DNA of 64,000 nucleotides from Pseudomonas sp. PICF141 (GCF_002286815.1 NZ_MUNM01000078.1:62001-126000), one strand, 5' to 3'; shown: positions 17,805 to 27,198, numbered from the stretch's first letter. Notes: generated by a model not told the origin, from the letters alone. A program made the numbers and translations.

Positions 17805-17832
17805 AGTCAACCAAGCACTTGCTTGGTTGACT
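17805..17832. promoter_or_regulatory. perfect 28-bp palindromic operator before the acyl-CoA synthetase gene
   Basis: Two perfect 13-bp arms (AGTCAACCAAGCA and its complement) surround a CT dinucleotide. It ends 37 nt before the start codon at 17870, so it would overlap the promoter or the transcription start. The size and symmetry fit a TetR-family dimer site. No TetR gene is beside it. It has no T-run, so it is unlikely to be a terminator. Confidence 0.65.
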
Positions 17833-17869
17833 ACGCTTGCTCCAGACAAAAAATAATGGAGCAAGTCGC

Positions 17870-19537
17870 ATGTCTGCCGCTTTCCGTTTGCCATTGGACG
17901 TCTTCTACGAACGTGAAGCCCGTCATCCTCGCCAGCGTTTTCTGGTCCAGCCGATGGAGGGGGGCCAGGTCGAGACGCTGACCTGGGCCGACGTCGGCCA
18001 CCAGGCACGTTGTGCCGCTCACTGGTTGCGGGCTCGGGAATTGCCACAAGGCAGCCACATCGCGCTGATCTCGAAAAACTGCGCCCACTGGATCATCGCC
18101 GATCTGGCGATCTGGATGGCCGGGCATGTCTCGGTGCCGCTGTATCCCAATCTGACCGCCGATTCCGTGGCCCAGGTGCTCGATCATTCCGAAGCTGCGC
18201 TGGCATTCATTGGCAAACTGGATGACTGGCCGGGCATGTCCGCCGGGGTCAGGTCCGATCTGCCAACCATCAGTCTGCCGCTGTGCCCGGCCGGGTCCTT
18301 CGATTTCAGCTGGGCCGATCTGCAGCGCAGCTCACCGATTCAGGACGACCCAAAACCTGACGCCGATCAGCTGGCGACCATCATCTACACCTCCGGCACC
18401 ACGGGGCAGCCTAAAGGCGTGATGCACAGTTTCGGCACGCTGGGATTTGCCACCACCCGTGGTACGCAGTTGTTTGGCCTGAATGAGTCGGATCGCCTGC
18501 TGTCCTACCTGCCGCTATGCCATGTTGCCGAGCGGATGTTCGTCGAGTTGTCGTCGATTTATACCGGGCAAACAGTATTTTTTGCCGAGAGCCTCGACAC
18601 CTTTCTCACTGATCTGAAACGTGCCCGGCCGACCGCGCTGTTCGGCGTACCGCGGATCTGGACCAAATTCCAGATGGGCGTCTACAGCAAAATCCCGGCC
18701 AAACGCCTGGATTTCATGCTCGGCTTGCCCTTTATCGGCAAGCGGGTTGGGCACAAAGTCCTTGCCGGGCTGGGGCTGGACGCCTTGCGCATTGCATTGT
18801 CCGGTGCGGCGCCCGTGCCGCAGACCTTGTTGCTCTGGTACCGAAAACTGGGGTTGGACGTGCTGGAGGTGTACGGCATGACCGAAAGCTGCGGTTACTC
18901 CCACATCGGCCTGCCGGGCCAGAACAGCCCAGGCTGGATCGGCAAGCCATGCCCGGAAGTGGAAGTGCGCATCGAACCCTGCGGCGAAGTATTGGTGCGT
19001 AGCGGCGCGACCATGCTTGGCTATTTCAAGGAGCCCGGGAAAACCGCCGAAGCCATCACCGAGGACGGTTTCCTGCGCACCGGTGACAAGGGCGAGGAAG
19101 ACGCCGAAGGCAACCTGCGCCTGACCGGGCGCCTGAAAGAAATCTTCAAGACCAGCAAAGGCAAATACGTTGCCCCGGCCCCGATCGAGAATCGTCTGGC
19201 GGTGCATTCGCGAATCGAACAAGTGTGCGTGGTCGGCGACGGCTTGAGTGCACCACTGGGTTTGTGCGTGTTGTCGGCGGTCGGTCAGCAGGACGCCAGC
19301 GGGACGGCGAGGGCGGGTTTGCATTCAAGCCTGGAAAAACTGCTGGAGGAGGTCAACGGCGTCCTCGACAGGCATGAGCGCTTGCTTCGGCTGGTGGTGG
19401 TCAAGGACAGTTGGGCGGTGGAAAACGGCTTCCTGACACCGACCCTGAAGATCAAGCGCAACATGATCGAAGCCGCTTACGGTGCGCGCTTTGAAGAATG
19501 GAGCGAGCGTAGTGAGGCGGTGCTATGGCAGGATTGA
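17870..19537 (+). CDS. AMP-dependent long-chain fatty-acyl-CoA synthetase-like protein
   Basis: A 555-residue ANL-superfamily adenylate-forming enzyme of the COG1022 (FAA1) type. It activates a carboxylic acid, probably a fatty acid, as acyl-AMP and transfers it to CoA. The P-loop motif YTSGTTGQPKGVMHS lies near 175-190, the VYGMTESCG motif A5 near 340, and the TGDKGEEDAEGNLRLTGRLKE hinge near 405-425, with a C-terminal lysine in TLKIKR. The ATG at 17870 is chosen because GGAG precedes it. It leads a run of hydrolase and thioesterase genes and is preceded by a 28-bp palindrome. P. aeruginosa PA1617 occupies the same position after gpsA. Confidence 0.88.
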   Translation: MSAAFRLPLDVFYEREARHPRQRFLVQPMEGGQVETLTWADVGHQARCAAHWLRARELPQGSHIALISKNCAHWIIADLAIWMAGHVSVPLYPNLTADSVAQVLDHSEAALAFIGKLDDWPGMSAGVRSDLPTISLPLCPAGSFDFSWADLQRSSPIQDDPKPDADQLATIIYTSGTTGQPKGVMHSFGTLGFATTRGTQLFGLNESDRLLSYLPLCHVAERMFVELSSIYTGQTVFFAESLDTFLTDLKRARPTALFGVPRIWTKFQMGVYSKIPAKRLDFMLGLPFIGKRVGHKVLAGLGLDALRIALSGAAPVPQTLLLWYRKLGLDVLEVYGMTESCGYSHIGLPGQNSPGWIGKPCPEVEVRIEPCGEVLVRSGATMLGYFKEPGKTAEAITEDGFLRTGDKGEEDAEGNLRLTGRLKEIFKTSKGKYVAPAPIENRLAVHSRIEQVCVVGDGLSAPLGLCVLSAVGQQDASGTARAGLHSSLEKLLEEVNGVLDRHERLLRLVVVKDSWAVENGFLTPTLKIKRNMIEAAYGARFEEWSERSEAVLWQD

Positions 19538-19569
19538 GCCACGAACAACTCCAGCAAAGGAACGTAACG

Positions 19570-20013
19570 ATGAGTCTGTGGCGCACCATTCCCAACGTCG
19601 AGCAGTTGAACGCAATCGGCAAAAATACCATCAGCGAAGTGCTGGATATTCGCTTTGAAGCCTTCGATGACGAGTCCCTGACCGCCAGTATGGTCATCGA
19701 CCATCGCACGCATCAGCCTTTCGGTTTGCTGCACGGCGGCGCCTCGGTGGTGTTGGCCGAAACCGTCGGCTCGATGGCCAGTTATCTGTGCATCGACGCC
19801 AGCAAGTTTTATTGCGTGGGCCTGGAAATCAACGCCAATCATTTGCGCGGCCTGCGCAGTGGGCGAGTGACGGCGGTAGCCAAGGCGATTCATATTGGTC
19901 GCACGACGCATGTCTGGGATATCCGCCTGACCAGCGATGAAGGGAAGGTCAGTTGCGTATCGCGCCTGACCATGGCGGTGGTGCCATTGGGTGAGAATCC
20001 GCCGGCGCGTTGA
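19570..20013 (+). CDS. hotdog-fold acyl-CoA thioesterase (PaaI/YdiI type)
   Basis: A 147-residue protein with the PaaI/YdiI hotdog domain. The active-site region HQPFGLLHGGASVVLAET carries the conserved HGG and the catalytic glutamate. It should hydrolyse acyl- or aroyl-CoA thioesters. The ATG at 19570 is preferred over an earlier in-frame start because AAGGAA sits 7-8 nt upstream. It follows the acyl-CoA synthetase by 32 nt, so the pair could control one CoA-thioester pool. Confidence 0.9.
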   Translation: MSLWRTIPNVEQLNAIGKNTISEVLDIRFEAFDDESLTASMVIDHRTHQPFGLLHGGASVVLAETVGSMASYLCIDASKFYCVGLEINANHLRGLRSGRVTAVAKAIHIGRTTHVWDIRLTSDEGKVSCVSRLTMAVVPLGENPPAR

Positions 20014-20158
20014 GTTTCGCCAGCTGCTACCAAGGATAGGCGTCATCTTGCGCCATAGCCCTGACCCGACTGTCATCATTCCTGGCAGTTACGGTCATTG
20101 CTGCAGGACTCCGTCTTACGGACAATCAACCCTCGTTCTCGCTCATGGATTTGCAGGT

Positions 20159-20965
20159 ATGTCGCAACAGATATTTTTCGCTCACGCCAATGGCTTTCCT
20201 TCGGGTACCTACGGCAAGTTGTTCGCGGCCCTGGCGCCCGAGTATCAGGTGACGCATCTGGAGCAGCACGCCCATGACCCGCGTTTTCCGGCGGACGACA
20301 ACTGGAGCAATCTGGTGGATGAACTGATCCATCACCTCAAGCAGCAACCGGAACCGGTCTGGGGCGTTGGCCATTCCTTCGGCGGCGTCCTGCATCTGCA
20401 CGCCGCATTGCGTTGCCCCCAGCTGTATCGCGGCGTGGTGATGCTCGATTCGCCGGTGCTGACCCGCGCCGATCAATGGGTGATCCGTGCCGCCAAGCGC
20501 TTCGGTTTCATCGATCGCCTGACCCCCGCCGGTCGTACGCTGGGACGACGGGAAGAGTTTGCCAATCTGGACGCGGCGCGCCTGTATTTCGCCGGTAAAA
20601 CCCTGTTTCGTGGCTTCGACCCGGAATGCTTCGAGGCCTATCTTCAACATGGTTTGCAAAAGGTCGGCGACAAGCTGCGTTTGCGTTTCGATCCTGCCAC
20701 GGAAATCAGCATTTATCGCGGCGTACCCCACACCAGCCCCGGCCGTGCACGGCAACTGAAAGTGCCGCTGGCGGTGGTTCGCGGGCACAAGAGTCGGGTG
20801 GTGATGCGCCATCACGCCCGTTCCGTCGGGCGCATGCCCCTGGGCGAGTCCTTGACCATGCCAGGGGGCCACATGTTTCCTCTCGAACGCCCACAGGACA
20901 CGGCCACGCTGCTGAAGCATCTGTTCAGTCGCTGGGACGGTCACCGCCAACAGGATTGCGCATGA
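20159..20965 (+). CDS. alpha/beta-hydrolase
   Basis: A 268-residue alpha/beta-hydrolase. The oxyanion segment FAHANGFPSGTYG is at the N-terminus, the nucleophile elbow GVGHSFGGVLH (Ser) near 80, and the catalytic His in PGGHMFPLERP near the end. The substrate is unknown. The ATG at 20159 is chosen over upstream in-frame codons because the fold starts there and GCAGG lies just upstream. Its stop overlaps the next hydrolase by 4 nt. Confidence 0.85.
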   Translation: MSQQIFFAHANGFPSGTYGKLFAALAPEYQVTHLEQHAHDPRFPADDNWSNLVDELIHHLKQQPEPVWGVGHSFGGVLHLHAALRCPQLYRGVVMLDSPVLTRADQWVIRAAKRFGFIDRLTPAGRTLGRREEFANLDAARLYFAGKTLFRGFDPECFEAYLQHGLQKVGDKLRLRFDPATEISIYRGVPHTSPGRARQLKVPLAVVRGHKSRVVMRHHARSVGRMPLGESLTMPGGHMFPLERPQDTATLLKHLFSRWDGHRQQDCA

Positions 20966-21816
20966 GCAGCGTTGTTGAAGAAGTTCGCCTGAGCCTGCCG
21001 CATATTGAGTTGGCGGCGCACCTGTTCGGTCCCGAGGACGGCGTGCCGGTGATCGCCTTGCACGGCTGGCTGGACAACGCCAACAGCTTTGCGCGGCTGG
21101 CGCCCAAGCTCAAAGGCTTGCGCATCATCGCGCTGGACCTCGCCGGGCACGGCCATTCGGGGCATCGGCCCAAAGGTGCCGGTTACGCGCTGTGGGACTA
21201 CGCCCACGACGTGCTGCAAGTGGCCGAGCAACTGGAATGGAAGCGTTTTGCGCTGCTGGGGCATTCCCTGGGGGCAATCGTCTCGCTGGTGCTGGCCGGG
21301 TCGTTGCCCGAGCGGGTCACGAAGCTGGCCTTGATCGACGGCATCATTCCTCCTACCGACAAAGGCGAAAATGCCGCCGAGCGCATGGGCATGGCCCTGC
21401 AAGCGCAGCTGGATCTGCGGGAAAAACGCAAACCGGTCTACAACACCCTCGACCGCGCCATCGAAGCACGGATGAAAGGCTTGGTGGCGGTCAGTCGCGA
21501 AGCCGCTGAACTCCTGGCCCAGCGCGGCTTGATGCCGGTGCCGGGCGGTTATACCTGGCGCACCGACAACCGCCTCACCCTTCCATCGCCGCTGCGTCTG
21601 ACCACGGAACAGGCGATGGCCTTCGTCCAGCGCGTCAATTGTCCTGCACAGCTGGTGGTTGCGGCTGACGGAATGCTCGCCAAACATCCAGAGTTGCTGG
21701 AGCGTCTACCCTTTAGCCGGGAACAGTTGCCTGGCGGCCACCATTTGCACCTGAATGACGAATCCGGTGCCGACCTTGTCGCAGACTGTTTCAATCGGTT
21801 CTTCGCCATTCCTTGA
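20962..21816 (+). CDS. alpha/beta-hydrolase (esterase/MenH-like)
   Basis: A 284-residue alpha/beta-hydrolase with the oxyanion motif LHGWLDNANSF, the elbow LLGHSLGAIVSL (nucleophile Ser) and the catalytic His in PGGHHLHL. It begins in an ATGA overlap with the previous hydrolase, so the two are translationally coupled. The substrate is not evident. The tandem pair is conserved in place after the thioesterase in pseudomonads (PA1621/PA1622-like), which I recall rather than computed. Confidence 0.85.
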   Translation: MSSVVEEVRLSLPHIELAAHLFGPEDGVPVIALHGWLDNANSFARLAPKLKGLRIIALDLAGHGHSGHRPKGAGYALWDYAHDVLQVAEQLEWKRFALLGHSLGAIVSLVLAGSLPERVTKLALIDGIIPPTDKGENAAERMGMALQAQLDLREKRKPVYNTLDRAIEARMKGLVAVSREAAELLAQRGLMPVPGGYTWRTDNRLTLPSPLRLTTEQAMAFVQRVNCPAQLVVAADGMLAKHPELLERLPFSREQLPGGHHLHLNDESGADLVADCFNRFFAIP

Positions 21817-21866
21817 CTTGCGCCGGGCAACTGTCGAGGCTGGGCGGGTTGAAATGGGAGACAACC

Positions 21867-22526
21867 ATGATAGATCTGTACACCGCTGCGACCCCGAATG
21901 GCCACAAGGTCTCTATCGTGCTCGAGGAACTCGGCCTGCCCTACATGGTGCATGCCTTGAGTTTCGACAAAAAGGAACAGAAGTCCCCGGACTTCCTCAA
22001 GATCAATCCCAATGGGCGGATTCCGGCGATTGTCGACCGCGCCAATGGCGATTTCGCCGTGTTCGAGTCCGGTGCCATCCTGATTTACCTCGCCGAGATG
22101 ACCGGCAAGCTGCTGCCTCAAGACCCGAAGGGGCGTTCGGTGGTACTGCAGTGGCTGATGTTCCAGATGGGCGGAATCGGTCCGATGCAGGGCCAGGCCA
22201 ACGTGTTTTTCCGCTATTTTCCGGAAAAACTCCAAGGCGCCATCGATCGCTATCAACATGAAACACGGCGCTTGTATGAAGTGCTCGACACGCGTCTGCA
22301 AACCGTAGAATTCCTGGCGGGGGAATACAGCATTGCCGACATTGCGACTTTTCCGTGGGTACGTGGCCATGAATGGTCCGGCGTCGCGGTGGATGGCTTG
22401 TCGGCCTTGCAGCGCTGGATGGCGACCATGGACGCACGCCCCGCAGTACAACGCGGTTTACTGGTGCCCGAGCGCATCGATGACGACAGTGTCATCAAGG
22501 GCGCCCAGGCCATGCTGATTCGATGA
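21867..22526 (+). CDS. glutathione S-transferase family protein (Nu/YfcG type)
   Basis: A 219-residue GST. The N-terminal thioredoxin-like domain begins MIDLYTAATPNGHKVSIVLEE, as in YfcG/Nu-class enzymes that act as disulfide reductases. The cis-Pro and ESGAILIYLAE glutathione-binding motif follow at about 55-75, and the helical C-terminal domain contains GEYSIADIATFPWVRGH. GGAG precedes the ATG. It overlaps the following DUF4892 gene by 4 nt. Confidence 0.9.
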   Translation: MIDLYTAATPNGHKVSIVLEELGLPYMVHALSFDKKEQKSPDFLKINPNGRIPAIVDRANGDFAVFESGAILIYLAEMTGKLLPQDPKGRSVVLQWLMFQMGGIGPMQGQANVFFRYFPEKLQGAIDRYQHETRRLYEVLDTRLQTVEFLAGEYSIADIATFPWVRGHEWSGVAVDGLSALQRWMATMDARPAVQRGLLVPERIDDDSVIKGAQAMLIR

Positions 22527-23341
22527 GTCTATCCATGCGTTCTCTCAGTCTTCTGGCGCTGTGTTGTTTCAGTCCTCTGTTATTAGCCGCTGATGTCCCG
22601 GGCAGTCAGGACTTGCCGATCGTGCCGCGCATGGCCGATGCGCAGATCGTCGACTATCGCCCTGCGGCTGAACTGGAACGGATTTACCCGCTGGGTTCGA
22701 TCCGCAAGATCAGCGGTCAGTTGCGTTTTGACGGCCAGGTTACCGCTCGGGGTCAAACCACCTCGGTCACCTACGAATTGCCACCGGAGCATTCTTCTAC
22801 CGACGCCTTCACCGAGGCTCGCGAAGCCTTGCAGAAACAGGGCGCCGAGCTGTTGTTCTGGTGCCAGGCGCGGGATTGCGGGGAAAGCAGCCTGTGGGCC
22901 AACGAAGTCTTCGGCAACGCCAAATTGTACGGCAGCGATAATCAGCAGGCGTATTTGTTGCTGCGTCTGGCGGCCCCTCAAGACAACACGTTGGTGGCGC
23001 TTTACAGCATCACTCGCGGCAATCGCAGGGCTTATCTGCACGTCGAACAGTTCGACGCGATAACGCCGCTGGGTGATTTGCTACCGACGTCCGCGACCTT
23101 GTTGAGGCAGCTCAAGAGCACTGGAAAACTCGATTTCCCCAAACTCGTCGGCGACCCTGACGAAACCTGGCTGCGTCTGATTTCCCGAGGCCTGAACCTG
23201 GACACCACGTTGCGCGTCAATGTTTCGGGGTCCAATGCCGAAGCCTGGCGTCAGGCGCTGATCGGCCAGGGCGTAAGGGCTGCACGGATGGAAACCGGCA
23301 GCGTCGAAGGCTCTGGCTTGCACTTCGAACTGTTGCGTTAA
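22523..23341 (+). CDS. exported DUF4892 family protein
   Basis: A 272-residue protein with a signal peptide (MSLSMRSLSLLALCCFSPLLLAAD) and a mature part typical of DUF4892 proteins: an N-terminal YPLGSIRKISGQLRF region and a middle LWCQARDCGESSLWANEVFG-like cysteine pair (FWCQARDCG). The role is unknown; the fold and export suggest a periplasmic protein. The start at 22523 overlaps the GST stop; a second ATG at 22535 is also possible and would shorten it by four residues. Confidence 0.82.
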   Translation: MSLSMRSLSLLALCCFSPLLLAADVPGSQDLPIVPRMADAQIVDYRPAAELERIYPLGSIRKISGQLRFDGQVTARGQTTSVTYELPPEHSSTDAFTEAREALQKQGAELLFWCQARDCGESSLWANEVFGNAKLYGSDNQQAYLLLRLAAPQDNTLVALYSITRGNRRAYLHVEQFDAITPLGDLLPTSATLLRQLKSTGKLDFPKLVGDPDETWLRLISRGLNLDTTLRVNVSGSNAEAWRQALIGQGVRAARMETGSVEGSGLHFELLR

Positions 23342-23422
23342 GCTGCATTCGGCGAGCGCGTGCCAAGCGTTCGCCTACGCTTTGTTGACTGATTTTTTCG
23401 GCTGACTTTTTCAGGATCTTAC

Positions 23423-24478
23423 ATGCTCAATAACGATCGTCTGTTGGTGCAGATCCTGCTCCTGGTGCTGTTTGGCGCGAGTTTATGGGTGATGGCGCCA
23501 TTCTGGTCGGCGCTGTTCTGGGGGGCGGTGCTGGCGTTTGCCAGTTGGCCGTTGATGCGGCTACTGACCCGTTGGCTCAATGGCCGTGAATCCCTGGCGG
23601 CGCTGGTCCTCACACTCGGCTGGATGGTGCTGGTGGCGGTGCCGCTGGTGTGGCTGGGGTTCAATCTGGCGGATCATGTGCGCGACGCCACGGCGCTCAT
23701 CAAGGATATACAGGTCGATGGACTGCCCGAGGCGCCAACCTGGCTGGGCGATATTCCCTTGGTCGGTGCGCGGTTGGTGGGGATCTGGAACAGCATCGAT
23801 CAGCAAGGGGCGGCGATGATGCTGGCGATCAAGCCTTATCTGGGGCAGGTCGGTAACTGGTTACTGGCGCGCAGTGCGCAGATTGGCGGCGGGATTCTCG
23901 AGCTGACGCTGAGTATTGTGTTCGTGTTCTTTTTCTACCGCGACGGGCCACGGTTGGCGGTGTTTGTTCATGGGCTGCTGGAACGGCTGATCGGCGAGCG
24001 TGCCAGCTATTACATTGAACTGGTGGCAGGTACCGTGCAGCGGGTGGTCAATGGGGTGATCGGCACCGCGGCGGCTCAGGCTATTCTGGCGTTGATCGGC
24101 TTCCTGATTGCCGGTGTGCCCGGCGCGTTGGTGCTGGGGATCGTGACCTTCCTGCTCAGCCTGATTCCGATGGGGCCGCCGTTGGTGTGGATTCCAGCCA
24201 CGGCGTGGCTGGCCTGGAAGGGCGAGTACGGGATGGCGGTGTTCCTTGGCTGCTGGGGGACGTTCATTATCAGCGGAGTCGACAACGTACTTAAGCCGTA
24301 CCTGATCAGCCGGGGCGGGAATTTGCCGTTGGTGATTGTGCTGCTCGGGGTGTTCGGCGGGTTGATCGCGTTTGGATTCATCGGTTTGTTCATCGGCCCG
24401 ACGTTGTTAGCCGTGGCTTATAGTCTGCTCACCGATTGGAGCAAGAGCCAGGTTCGGGTTGAGGATCGTCGGCCCTGA
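23423..24478 (+). CDS. AI-2E family transporter (YdiK/PerM type)
   Basis: A 351-residue inner-membrane protein with about seven to eight membrane segments: two near the N-terminus (about 8-60), one near 150-175 and a group between 205 and 335. The family name comes from TqsA and does not prove autoinducer transport; other members are Na+/H+ antiporters or of unknown role. The sequence FVFFFYRDGPRL in the middle is a family feature. It is convergent with lapD. Confidence 0.88.
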   Translation: MLNNDRLLVQILLLVLFGASLWVMAPFWSALFWGAVLAFASWPLMRLLTRWLNGRESLAALVLTLGWMVLVAVPLVWLGFNLADHVRDATALIKDIQVDGLPEAPTWLGDIPLVGARLVGIWNSIDQQGAAMMLAIKPYLGQVGNWLLARSAQIGGGILELTLSIVFVFFFYRDGPRLAVFVHGLLERLIGERASYYIELVAGTVQRVVNGVIGTAAAQAILALIGFLIAGVPGALVLGIVTFLLSLIPMGPPLVWIPATAWLAWKGEYGMAVFLGCWGTFIISGVDNVLKPYLISRGGNLPLVIVLLGVFGGLIAFGFIGLFIGPTLLAVAYSLLTDWSKSQVRVEDRRP

Positions 24479-24495
24479 CCTGTGAGAGATTCCAT

Positions 24496-24516
24496 GTTGC
24501 AGGGCAACCCTGCAAC
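24496..24516. terminator. hairpin between convergent genes
   Basis: A perfect 9-bp stem (GTTGCAGGG and its complement) with a CAA loop lies in the 53-bp gap between the AI-2E gene and lapD. There is no T-run, so termination is only inferred from the position. Confidence 0.45.
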
Positions 24517-24531
24517 TTCAGGCCGGCTGAC

Positions 24532-26472
24532 TCACATCGGCTCCGGCGGCCCGATCAGTCTTCCCATCACCCCAAATAACCCCAGCTCCCGAATCACCTC
24601 CAATTCGCCCTGGGTTTCCACCATTTCGGCAATCAACGGCAAGTCAATGCTGTTGGTCGCCCGGAAAATCGCCTCGATGAACAGGCGCTTGTCCGTCTGT
24701 TCATCGATACCCCGTATGTAGGCGCCGTCGATTTTCAGGTAAGCCAGCCCCAGTTGCGTCAGGTTGCCGATCTGGCTGAAGCTGCCGCCGAAATGCTGCA
24801 ACCCGATGCGGTAACCGGTGGTGAGCAGGCTGTGGCTCAGGCGTTGCAGTTCTTCGGGGGGCGGCAGTTGGCGTTCGTCGATTTCCAGGATCAGCAGCGG
24901 CGCGAGTTCCGGCAGCGATTCGAGCAGGTCGAGAATATGTTGAAGCTGCGCCTGGTCGCGCAGGGTACTGCCGGACAGGCTCAGCGCAAGGGGCCAACGA
25001 TTGGCGGCCAGGTATTCGAGGGTGGTTTCGAGCATCGCCAGATCGAACCGCGCCGACCAGCCAAGGCGTTCGATCCATGGCAGGAAATGGCCGGCGGCAA
25101 TGGCCTCACCCTGCGGATCGAGCAGGCGAGCGAGGACTTTATGGTGCAACACCTGGCTGGTGTCGACGCACTGCACCACCGGTTGGAAATACAATTGGAT
25201 CTTGCCTTCGGTCAGTGCCTCGTCGATCCAGCTGCGCCAATCGTGTCGGGAATGGTTCGGCGCGGTATCGGCATGGGCCTGGTATACCCAGGGGCGCTCG
25301 GGATGTTGCCGGGCCTGGGTCAGCGCCTGATCGAGGCGTAGCAGCACCTCGCTCGCCGGTTCACCGGGGTGATAGGCGACTACGCCCAAGTGCGCCACCG
25401 GCATACAGTCGCTGGCGCCGGTAAGACGCAGGTTTTCCAGGGTGGCGCTGATTTCGCTGGCCACGCGTGCAGCGTCCTTGCTGTCCAGGCCTGGGGTCAA
25501 CAAACTGAATTCGCCGCCGCGATTGCGCGCCCCCAGCCAGGTTCGACGCTCTGGCGGTTGCGTCAAGCGCTTGAGCAATTCGCCGACAGCGCTGATCAGG
25601 GCATCGGTGCGCTGGCCGCCCAAGCGTTGGTTGAGGCCGATCAGGTCATTGATCCGCAGCATCAGCAAATGACCGTCGCGGCTTTGCTCGGATACCAATA
25701 ACTGGTCGGCCAAATGTTCATCCAGCAAGCGCCGGTTCGCCAGACCCGTGAGGGCGTCCTGATAGGATTCGGCTCGCAGATTTTCACTGCGCGCGGCCTC
25801 CTCGGCGAACAATGCTTTGAGCTTTTCGACCATCTGGTTCATGGCCAGCACCACGCGTTTGAGTTCCGGTGTGCGCGGCAGTTTTGGCAAACTGCGGAAT
25901 TCGCGTTTGCTGATGGCTTCAGCCTGTTTGACCATGTTGTCGAGCGGACGCAGTTGTCGACGTAATATCCATCCCCCCAATACGGCACTGAGCAGCCCGC
26001 AAATCAGCAACCAGATCAGGCTGCCGAGGGTGCTGTCCCAGAGTTTGGCCAAAGCGAATTGCGGATTGCTCCACACTTCGACCCGTGCTGCCTGCTCCCA
26101 GCCCCGTGTGATCAGTGCATCACCACCTTGCGGGCGCAGATCGACCAAATTCACAAACCACTCTGGAACGTCCTTTATCCGCGCCGGTGCGCTGCGCTCT
26201 ACCAGCACCTGTTCATTCTCGATGCTGATGATCCGGATGCTGCTGAAATAGCCGCTATCGAAAATCGAGTTGACCATTAATTCGATCGTTGCCGGGTCGT
26301 CGATCTGTGCGGTCAATGACAAACCCAGTGCCGTGGCTGCGTCTTGGGCGTGAGCGCGCAACTGGCTGAGCACCTGCTCACGGGAGCTTTCCAGGCTGAC
26401 AAAAAAACTGCCGCTGAACGCCACCAGCAAGAACACGCAGATGGCCAGGAACAACTGTTTGCGCAATGACAT
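24532..26472 (-). CDS. lapD: LapD-type c-di-GMP receptor controlling LapG
   Basis: A 646-residue inner-membrane receptor. It has a membrane segment at about 7-27, a periplasmic LapD/MoxY-type output domain (about 30-150), a second membrane segment (about 152-172), HAMP (about 173-225), then degenerate GGDEF and EAL domains. The GGDEF signature is RGGEF with other catalytic residues lost, and the EAL motif is replaced by KVLARLL, so the protein should bind c-di-GMP without making or breaking it. In P. fluorescens LapD bound to c-di-GMP sequesters the protease LapG. lapG lies 21 nt upstream in the same operon. Confidence 0.94.
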   Translation of the reverse strand: MSLRKQLFLAICVFLLVAFSGSFFVSLESSREQVLSQLRAHAQDAATALGLSLTAQIDDPATIELMVNSIFDSGYFSSIRIISIENEQVLVERSAPARIKDVPEWFVNLVDLRPQGGDALITRGWEQAARVEVWSNPQFALAKLWDSTLGSLIWLLICGLLSAVLGGWILRRQLRPLDNMVKQAEAISKREFRSLPKLPRTPELKRVVLAMNQMVEKLKALFAEEAARSENLRAESYQDALTGLANRRLLDEHLADQLLVSEQSRDGHLLMLRINDLIGLNQRLGGQRTDALISAVGELLKRLTQPPERRTWLGARNRGGEFSLLTPGLDSKDAARVASEISATLENLRLTGASDCMPVAHLGVVAYHPGEPASEVLLRLDQALTQARQHPERPWVYQAHADTAPNHSRHDWRSWIDEALTEGKIQLYFQPVVQCVDTSQVLHHKVLARLLDPQGEAIAAGHFLPWIERLGWSARFDLAMLETTLEYLAANRWPLALSLSGSTLRDQAQLQHILDLLESLPELAPLLILEIDERQLPPPEELQRLSHSLLTTGYRIGLQHFGGSFSQIGNLTQLGLAYLKIDGAYIRGIDEQTDKRLFIEAIFRATNSIDLPLIAEMVETQGELEVIRELGLFGVMGRLIGPPEPM

Positions 26473-26493
26473 AAAACGCTCCTTGCTGTGCGG

Positions 26494-27198
26494 CTAGCCT
26501 TCGCCCACGGCGAACCCTTCGATGTGCATCTTTTGCAACACCTCTTGCCAGCGCGACAGTTTTTTCGAGTCGCTGCTGCGTTTACCACCATGGGCCCCCG
26601 GCAAGTACAGGCCTTCGGCATTGAAGGCGTACACCGGCAGCAGATCCTTGCGTTGGGAGGCGGGGAGAATCTCGCCAATCAGGTTATCCAGCACCAGCGG
26701 GTCGGCCGTGGGGCTGCTGTAGAACGTCAACACCATGTGCGCCTGGTTCTGGGTCAATGCCTTGACGTAGGTAATGCGCAGTTTCTCGCTGGGAATTCCG
26801 AGGTGACGCAGGCTGAAATATTTCGCCAGGGCGTAGTCTTCACAGTCGCCTGTGGCTTTGACCAGGGATTCCACTGGCGTGGCCCAGTAATCAGTCTGAC
26901 GCCAGATGCGCGTGTCATCCTGAAAATTCAATTGTTGATTGAAGAAGCGATTGACCGCGTTCAGTTGTTCGCGCTCGGGCTGATTGAGTTGGCTTTGCAG
27001 CATTTGACTCCAGGCCTCGATCCGCCCCCGGGCGGGGCCAAGGGGGCCATAGCGTTTTTCGGCGGTTTGCAGAATCTGCGCAAAATCCCGGTCGGCCCAG
27101 ACACTGCCCAACCCGGCCAGCAGAAAACTCGCCAACAGCCATCCGCCGAACCGAAGTCGGAGCGTCAACCATCCTGGGCTACGCGGACTGCGGGACAT
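26494..27198 (-). CDS. lapG: LapG-type periplasmic cysteine protease
   Basis: A 234-residue transglutaminase-like cysteine proteinase (BTLCP) that cleaves large surface adhesins near their N-terminus when not held by LapD. A signal peptide runs through LRFGGWLLASFLLAGLGSVWA. The triad is placed as Cys119 (TGDCEDYALAKY), His155 (NQAHMVL) and Asp172 (LVLDNL). The ATG at 27198 begins at the usual signal-peptide start; a longer in-frame form would read through a REP. No LapA-like adhesin or type I secretion genes lie in the window. Confidence 0.94.
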   Translation of the reverse strand: MSRSPRSPGWLTLRLRFGGWLLASFLLAGLGSVWADRDFAQILQTAEKRYGPLGPARGRIEAWSQMLQSQLNQPEREQLNAVNRFFNQQLNFQDDTRIWRQTDYWATPVESLVKATGDCEDYALAKYFSLRHLGIPSEKLRITYVKALTQNQAHMVLTFYSSPTADPLVLDNLIGEILPASQRKDLLPVYAFNAEGLYLPGAHGGKRSSDSKKLSRWQEVLQKMHIEGFAVGEG

